Shown here: in pieces, positions 33,782 through 38,671 of the stretch
How positions within the stretch are numbered: the first letter of the stretch is position 1
Layout of the letters: the number at the start of each line of letters is the position of its first letter
From: Sedimentimonas flavescens
Lineage (GTDB): Bacteria; Pseudomonadota; Alphaproteobacteria; Rhodobacterales; Rhodobacteraceae
Direction: 5' to 3'
Assembly: GCF_019264375.1 (NCBI RefSeq)
Contig: NZ_JAHVAI010000019.1
Span: 1-38,671 of the forward strand
Length of the DNA: 38,671 nucleotides
Made by a program: the position numbers and the translations under genes
Notes under the pieces: model-generated
The model's database searches: none
The model's input: the letters and a program-made list of their open reading frames with translations, nothing else
What the model was told of the DNA's origin: nothing

Positions 33782-35047
33782 TCACTTGCGGCAGGTGCCG
33801 TTCCCGGTGACGAGGTATTTGAACGAAGTCAGCTGTTCCGCCCCCACCGGCCCGCGCGCATGGAGCTTTCCGGTCGCGATGCCGATCTCGGCGCCCATGC
33901 CAAACTCGCCCCCATCAGCAAACTGGGTCGAGGCGTTGCGCATCAGGATCGCGGAATCGAGCCGCTGGAAGAAGCGCACGGCGGCGGCATCATCCTCGGT
34001 CAGGATCGACTCGGTATGCTGCGAGCCATAGCGGCGGATATGCGCGATCGCCCCATCCACCCCGTCGACGATCTTCGCCGCGCAGATCATGTCGAGAAAC
34101 TCGTGCCCGAAATCGTCCGGGGCGGCGGCCACGGTGCCGACGACGTTCAGCAGATCGCCCTCGGTGCGCACCTCGACCCCGGCCTTGACCAGATCCTCGA
34201 CCAGAACCGCGCCGTGCTTGTCATAGAAGGCGCGGTCGATCAGCAGGCATTCCATCGCGCCGCAGATCCCGGTGCGGCGGGTCTTGGCGTTCAGCACGAC
34301 CGCGCGGGCCTTCTCGAGATCCGCAGCGCCATCGGCATAGACGTGGCAGATGCCTTCGAGATGCGCAAAGACCGGCACGCGCGCCTCGGCCTGCACGAGG
34401 CCGACTAGCCCCTTGCCCCCGCGCGGCACGATCACATCGATATGGGCGACGGCCTTGAGCATCTCGGCCACAGCCGCGCGGTCGCGCGTCGGCACCAGTT
34501 GGATTGCCGCCTCGGGCAGCCCGGCAGCCCGTAGCCCCTCGACCATGCAGGCATGGATCGCGCGCGACGAATGGAAGCTTTCCGAGCCGCCGCGCAGGAT
34601 CACGGCATTGCCCGCCTTGAGGCAAAGCGCCCCGGCATCCGCCGTCACGTTCGGGCGCGATTCATAGATCACGCCGATGACGCCAAGCGGCGTGCGCACG
34701 CGCTGGATATGCAGCCCCGTCGGGCGATCCCATTCCGACAGGATCTGCCCCACCGGGTCGGCCTGCGCAGCAACGGCCCGCAGCCCATCGACAATCGATT
34801 TGATCCGGCCTTCGTCAAGCGCGAGGCGATCCATCATCGCCGGGCTGAGGCCCTTGTTCGCGCCAAAGGCCATGTCCTCGCCATTGGCGGCCATGATCTC
34901 GACCCGACGCGCCCAAACGGCATCGGCGGCGGCCATCAGCGCTGCTTCCTTCGCGGCCGATGGTGCGAAAGCCAGCTCGGCCGAGGCGGCGCGCGCGGCA
35001 CCACCCAGTTGGTCGATCAGGGCTTTGGCATCAATCTGGTCCGTCAT
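33782..35047 (-). CDS. proA: Gamma-glutamyl phosphate reductase
   Basis: A 421 aa NADPH-dependent reductase of the aldehyde dehydrogenase superfamily, the second step of proline synthesis. Seen: [44 protein letters not shown], and the active-site region [12 protein letters not shown] near residues 255-268 (first Cys the likely nucleophile), plus ESILTEDD. Full length. A proB gene usually precedes proA, but none is adjacent here. The start has GGAG upstream. Confidence 0.97.
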   Translation of the reverse strand: MTDQIDAKALIDQLGGAARAASAELAFAPSAAKEAALMAAADAVWARRVEIMAANGEDMAFGANKGLSPAMMDRLALDEGRIKSIVDGLRAVAAQADPVGQILSEWDRPTGLHIQRVRTPLGVIGVIYESRPNVTADAGALCLKAGNAVILRGGSESFHSSRAIHACMVEGLRAAGLPEAAIQLVPTRDRAAVAEMLKAVAHIDVIVPRGGKGLVGLVQAEARVPVFAHLEGICHVYADGAADLEKARAVVLNAKTRRTGICGAMECLLIDRAFYDKHGAVLVEDLVKAGVEVRTEGDLLNVVGTVAAAPDDFGHEFLDMICAAKIVDGVDGAIAHIRRYGSQHTESILTEDDAAAVRFFQRLDSAILMRNASTQFADGGEFGMGAEIGIATGKLHARGPVGAEQLTSFKYLVTGNGTCRK

Positions 35048-35106
35048 GGAGGGCTCCTCTATCTTCGCCCTCCGTATAGGCCCTTGGGCCCCTTGGCGGC
35101 AAGCGT

Positions 35107-35331
35107 TCAGCTTGTTCGGGTCTGGCGGATCACCTTGGCGGCCAACACAAGCCAGGGCGCGCCGTGCAGCAACAGGTCAAACCAGTCGAGCGGACGCACC
35201 AGCGTGCCAGCGGCAAGCATCTTGAGCTTTTCCCAGACGTGCGGCTCGGGCGTAAAAGGCGCAAGGCCCAGCAGGAGCGCGAAAATCAATGCATGACCCA
35301 GCGAAATTCTATCAAGAAACGCTGCGAACAT
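35107..35331 (-). CDS. Small inner-membrane protein
   Basis: A 74 aa protein with one clear membrane segment ([18 protein letters not shown]), an [29 protein letters not shown] loop, and a second hydrophobic stretch. The pattern recurs in alphaproteobacterial hypothetical proteins. Start is ATG 35331 (AAGGTGG upstream) or 35343; the longer open frame runs into two tRNA genes and is not real. Confidence 0.68.
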   Translation of the reverse strand: MFAAFLDRISLGHALIFALLLGLAPFTPEPHVWEKLKMLAAGTLVRPLDWFDLLLHGAPWLVLAAKVIRQTRTS

Positions 35332-35356
35332 GGCCACCTTCATTCTGGGGAAGAAG

Positions 35357-35433
35357 TGGCGCGGTTGACGGGGCTCGAACCCGCGACCCCCGGCGTGACA
35401 GGCCGGTACTCTAACCAACTGAGCTACAACCGC
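35357..35433 (-). tRNA. tRNA-Asp(GTC), copy 1
   Basis: A 77-nt tRNA including encoded CCA. Acceptor arms GCGGTTG and CAACCGC pair, discriminator G, T-loop GGTTCGAGCC, anticodon loop CTGTCAC with anticodon GTC. Confidence 0.97.
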
Positions 35434-35461
35434 GCATTTCACGGCCGGGGCGATCAGGAGA

Positions 35462-35538
35462 TGGCGCGGTTGACGGGGCTCGAACCCGCGACCCCCGGCG
35501 TGACAGGCCGGTACTCTAACCAACTGAGCTACAACCGC
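35462..35538 (-). tRNA. tRNA-Asp(GTC), copy 2
   Basis: Identical over 77 nt to the copy 28 bp away on the same strand; anticodon GTC, encoded CCA. A tandem duplication, probably co-transcribed, this being the upstream copy. Confidence 0.97.
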
Positions 35539-35710
35539 AGCACCATCTCCCGGATCGCCATCCGGGCGTGGGGGGTGTATTACGCAGCCCCGCGCGCGCC
35601 GTCAAGCGGCACTGTGAGAAAAGTTTCGCAAAACCCGAACGCACTGCGACCATGGTCCGCGAGGGGTTGCGGCAAGCAGAACAAAACGACGCGTTTTCCG
35701 TATCTTGCGC

Positions 35711-36649
35711 CTATCGCGGGGGCGCCGGAATGAATTCGGCATCGTCGCCAGGCGGTAACTGGAACCGTCCGTGCGTCCAATCGCCCGCGCGCCAGGCCTC
35801 CTTGGCGGCCTCGATCCGGTCTTTCGACGAGGCCACGAAGTTCCACCAGATGTACCGTGGGCCTTCAAGCGTCGCACCACCAAGCAACAGGATTCGCGCG
35901 CCCGCCTCCCCTGCGCGCAGCGCGACCTGATCGCCGGGGCGAAAGATTAGCAGCCGCCCGGACTCGAATCGTTGGCCCGCAACCTCGACCACGCCCGAAA
36001 GCACATAGACCGCGCGATCCTCGTGATTGTCGGGCAAGGGCAGCGCGGCACGCGGCTCCAGCGCCGCATCCGCCATGAACATCTCCGAGGGCAGATCAAG
36101 CGGCGTGCGCGCGCCCCATGCATCGCCCAACACAAGACGTACCTTCTTCCCTTCAGCCTCCAGCAGCGGCTGTTCCGCGCTTGGAACATGGTCGAAGCTG
36201 GGCAGTCCATCTTCAAGCGCCTGCGGCAGCGCAACCCAGATCTGCACCCCCGAAAGTGTCTGGCCGCTCTCGCGCACCGGACCATCTGTCCGCTCTGAAT
36301 GGGTAATGCCGTGGCCCGCGCTCATCCAGTTGACGGCGCCTGGAGTGATCCACTGATCCGAGCCAAGACTGTCGCGGTGATGCAACCGCCCGGCGAAAAG
36401 GTAGGTCACCGTCGCGAGACCGATGTGCGGATGCGGGCGCACGTCGATCCCCTGCCCGCTCAGAAACTCGACCGGCCCGAACTGGTCGAAGAAGATGAAT
36501 GGACCGACCATCTGACGCTTGGCTGAGGGTAACGCGCGCCGCACCTCGAACCCGCCAAGATCGCGCGCGCGGGGAACGATGACCGTTTCGATCGCATCCA
36601 CCGAGTCGCCGATCGGTATCCTTGGGTCGAGTAACGGGTTCCAGCTCAT
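35711..36649 (-). CDS. Pirin family protein
   Basis: A 312 aa bicupin protein. Seen: GPFIFFDQFGPVEF, RPHPHIGLATVTYLFAG with the metal-binding histidines of the N-terminal cupin, and NWMSAGHGITHSER, all pirin signatures. Bacterial pirins are often quercetinase-like or bind metabolic enzymes; the exact role is unknown. I start at ATG 36649 (MSWNPLLDPRIPIG); the frame upstream reads through tRNA-Val. Confidence 0.92.
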   Translation of the reverse strand: MSWNPLLDPRIPIGDSVDAIETVIVPRARDLGGFEVRRALPSAKRQMVGPFIFFDQFGPVEFLSGQGIDVRPHPHIGLATVTYLFAGRLHHRDSLGSDQWITPGAVNWMSAGHGITHSERTDGPVRESGQTLSGVQIWVALPQALEDGLPSFDHVPSAEQPLLEAEGKKVRLVLGDAWGARTPLDLPSEMFMADAALEPRAALPLPDNHEDRAVYVLSGVVEVAGQRFESGRLLIFRPGDQVALRAGEAGARILLLGGATLEGPRYIWWNFVASSKDRIEAAKEAWRAGDWTHGRFQLPPGDDAEFIPAPPR

Positions 36650-36749
36650 CTGCGCCTCCTGTTCCCAAACAGGATAGCGCGGAATGCCCGCGCGCCAAAT
36701 TCGCGACCGCGAACAGCAACGGCGCGTGGATGCACGGGAAAGGGGGAGA

Positions 36750-36825
36750 TGGTGGGTGATGAGAGACTCGAACTCCCGACATCCTCGGTGTAAACGAGGC
36801 GCTCTACCAACTGAGCTAATCACCC
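36750..36825 (-). tRNA. tRNA-Val(TAC)
   Basis: A 76-nt tRNA including encoded CCA. Acceptor arms GGGTGAT and ATCACCC pair, T-loop AGTTCGAGTC, anticodon loop TTTACAC with anticodon TAC. Confidence 0.96.
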
Positions 36826-37202
36826 GGCGCGGCACTTCTAGCCCGCACCGCCACGCCTGCGCAAGCCCCCTGACGAGGTTATCCAGCGCATTCTGAAAGG
36901 CCCCAGGAAGCTGCTCGGCGCACATCCACAGATCGGCGCGCACACGCTTGAGCCGCCGGCCCTTATCCTCATTGGCCTTCGTCGGGCTTACCGCTGACGC
37001 GCCCATCATTCCGTCTTCGCGGCACCACTTTGGCACGGCCAAATAGCCGTCCGCCTGATCCGACACGCCCATGGTTCGGGCTTTGGCGAAGCCGTCTTTT
37101 CAGGTGTCCCGCGGAGCGCTTCGGAAAACGCGCCCAAAGTCTCCTTGGGTTGGCAGAGCGTTTCGTGCATAAATTCAGAAAGTAACCTGCGGTGGAATTT
37201 GC
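36826..37202. other. Gene-poor stretch between tRNA-Val and the AraC gene
   Basis: About 375 bp. Open frames on the minus strand run into the tRNA or lack a start and family resemblance. I see no gene. The AraC gene promoter should lie near its right end. Confidence 0.4.
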
Positions 37203-38192
37203 ATGAACAATGTCTCGCGTAGCATCACGCATAGGCGAACGGAGCACGCTGTTTCCGTCGACGAGGTTGTTGACTATCGCAGCTTTGCTGAACCGCTTCT
37301 GCCGGTTGCGGAAGCTTCTGTTACCCAACTCCAGCCAGGGGCCAGCCCCTCGAACCTTGCGATCTTTTCATCCGACAAGGTGTCCGTTCTGGGCTTGACG
37401 CATCACGCGGCCTCGGTGGGCGTCGTGATCATCAATCCGGATTGTTATAGCTTCATGTGGTGGGATGGCCCCGAAGAATGCCGGATCAATGGCGAACTGG
37501 CGGAGCAGCAGGTTCTCTATGCTCAGGGGCATCAGGACGGCTTCCATGCGGCGGGCGGCATTCGCCGGACAACCGGGATCTCGGTGCGCCGAGATCATCT
37601 TGCCTCGACGCTCGCGGCGCTGAAAGGGGTTCACACTGAGGACATCCACCTCGACCGTTCCGCCCTCCGGCTAACGGCAGAGGGCGCGCGCAGATTCCGA
37701 AACGATATGGATGCGCTGATGAAATCCGCCATCCTGTCCGAGCAGGCGCTTGGGCCCGATGCGCCGAACGCGAGCATGAGCGAAGCGTTCCTGGGCGTGC
37801 TGATCGACGCTTACATGAATGCCACGCCCGAAAAGGACCCCTACGCGCGCAGCAGGGCGCCCGAGCAGATCGTTCGAAAAGCCGAGGAACGCTATTACGA
37901 AGCGGAGGGGCGCCCGATCTCCCTTGCTGATCTTTGCGTCGCCGCAGGTGTCAGCCAGTCTGCGCTCTATCGTGCGTTTCATTCGGTATACGACGTTGCG
38001 CCACTTGCCTACTTCCATAAACGGCGGCTGACCGATGCGCGGCGGCTGCTGCTCAAGGCCCCCCTTGATCGGGGGGCGGTCAAGAACGCAGCGCTTTCGG
38101 TTGGGCTGACTGAAATGGGGCGGTTTTCCCGCGATTACCGTCAGTTGTTCGGGGAGACACCCTCGGCCACGTTAAGCAGGGACTGGCACTGA
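37203..38192 (+). CDS. AraC-family transcriptional regulator
   Basis: A 329 aa regulator with a C-terminal double helix-turn-helix of AraC type (about 225-325): ISLADLCVAAGVSQSALYRAFHSVYDVAPLAY is helix-turn-helix 1, and the region up to GRFSRDYRQLFGETPS is the second, ending in the family signature. The N-terminal ~200 residues resemble AraC-binding-like sensor domains, ligand unknown. Neighbouring target genes are not evident. Confidence 0.88.
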   Translation: MNNVSRSITHRRTEHAVSVDEVVDYRSFAEPLLPVAEASVTQLQPGASPSNLAIFSSDKVSVLGLTHHAASVGVVIINPDCYSFMWWDGPEECRINGELAEQQVLYAQGHQDGFHAAGGIRRTTGISVRRDHLASTLAALKGVHTEDIHLDRSALRLTAEGARRFRNDMDALMKSAILSEQALGPDAPNASMSEAFLGVLIDAYMNATPEKDPYARSRAPEQIVRKAEERYYEAEGRPISLADLCVAAGVSQSALYRAFHSVYDVAPLAYFHKRRLTDARRLLLKAPLDRGAVKNAALSVGLTEMGRFSRDYRQLFGETPSATLSRDWH

Positions 38193-38596
38193 ACTACGGG
38201 AAAGCTGCACCGAGCTGCAACGGCGAGCATGGATTCCTTCATGGCGGAATTCTGGAAAAATCTGCATACTGACTTTTGCAGACCCCATGGAGGGGAGTGA
38301 TAGCATCGATACCACCAGGGCACGCAAGTGCTTGAACCAAACGGAGGATCGTATAGCGCAGTCCGGAACAGGGAACCGATGAAGGAGCACGCCATGCGAC
38401 CATGTTGCAGGGTGCAATTGTTGTCCGAAGTTGTGTTCCTTTCTTGATCTGCAAATAGCCGCCCGTTCAGCAACACTTCCAAAGCCCGGATCGAACGCTT
38501 CCGATTTGACCAATTGGCGAAGGTCGCCTCCTACGGAAAATCGGTCTGGGAATGTGAAGCGACGGGGGTTTACGATGCAAACGAAGAGCCACAACC
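38193..38596. other. Gene-poor stretch between AraC gene and IS element
   Basis: About 400 bp with short overlapping frames in several phases and no recognisable family. It may hold a decayed gene cut by the insertion at 38597. A short plus-strand frame starting at 38575 would be interrupted by the element, but evidence is weak. Confidence 0.35.
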
Positions 38597-38671
38597 TGAA
38601 TAGCCCCGCGTTTTCTAGACGCCTTCGGGTCTCAGTTTCCGCTGCCGTTCGAACTCGACGGGCGACAGCAT
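38597..38671. mobile_element. End of an IS3-family insertion sequence, continues beyond window
   Basis: The terminus begins TGAATAGCCCCGCG (38597), a TG-start typical of IS3-family terminal repeats, right next to the transposase stop codon. The other end is outside the window. Confidence 0.65.
38615..38671 (-). CDS. IS3-family transposase OrfB, C-terminal end only
   Basis: The last 18 codons read MLSPVEFERQRKLRPEGV then TAG, the conserved C-terminus of IS3-family OrfB integrases (SPVEFE). The gene is cut by the window edge, so whether it is intact is unknown. Confidence 0.8.
   Translation of the reverse strand: MLSPVEFERQRKLRPEGV

Noticed and set aside
35344-35523. Repeated RVPACHAGGRGFEPRQPRH peptide
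   Set aside because: It is the translation of the two tRNA-Asp genes, not protein.
36826-37072. N-terminal extension of the pirin frame
   Set aside because: It translates tRNA-Val and non-coding sequence; the conserved pirin start is at 36649.
1-38671. CRISPR arrays, rRNA genes
   Set aside because: No regularly spaced repeat-spacer series and no rRNA-like sequence was seen.

Overview
The window looks like a chromosome segment of a high-GC alphaproteobacterium of the Rhodobacteraceae (Rhodobacter/Paracoccus-like). The evidence is a circularly permuted two-piece tmRNA encoding the tag ANDNRAPVALAA, a trgA-trgB-cysK tellurite-resistance cluster as known from Rhodobacter sphaeroides, a ChpT-like histidine phosphotransferase, an alphaproteobacterial SspB, and ornithine-lipid genes olsBA. 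All assignments are by reading motifs and family resemblance; no database search was run.

Positions 1 to about 18580 are an integrated mobile island. It ends at the 3' end of a tRNA-Ser(GGA) gene (18581-18670), beside a tyrosine integrase (17147-18415). Behind the integrase is a replication module: zinc-finger/Toprim primase-like protein, DUF3987 P-loop protein and a small CxxC protein, all with 1-4 nt overlaps. Next comes a debris zone with an IS481-like remnant. Then follows a complete type 1 BREX phage-defence operon, all on the minus strand: brxA, brxB, brxC, pglX, pglZ, brxL. The left end of the island lies outside the window.

Two things make this BREX locus unusual. First, BrxL has the normal AAA+ ATPase half, but its C-terminal ~148 residues resemble the MIT_C domain (phospholipase D-like fold) of the eukaryotic ESCRT-associated protein MITD1, where a Lon-type protease domain would be expected. 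Second, the operon is a base-composition mosaic. The presumed target-recognition part of PglX is about 48% GC between flanks of about 66-70%, with one boundary at the NPPY motif, and further breaks fall inside pglZ and brxC.

Positions 18581 to about 36825 are ordinary core chromosome. In order: tRNA-Ser, AI-2E-type permease, large MscS-type channel, cysK, trgB, trgA, photolyase, the ssrA tmRNA, an NTF2-like protein, the ClpXP adaptor sspB, a PmtA-like methyltransferase, fumC, small conserved proteins, olsBA, DUF3553/chpT, proA, a small membrane protein, two identical tRNA-Asp genes, a pirin and tRNA-Val. ssrA and sspB, which act in the same ribosome-rescue/proteolysis pathway, lie less than 1 kb apart.

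From 36826 to the right edge there is an AraC-family regulator, sequence without recognisable genes, and the end of an IS3-family element that runs off the window.
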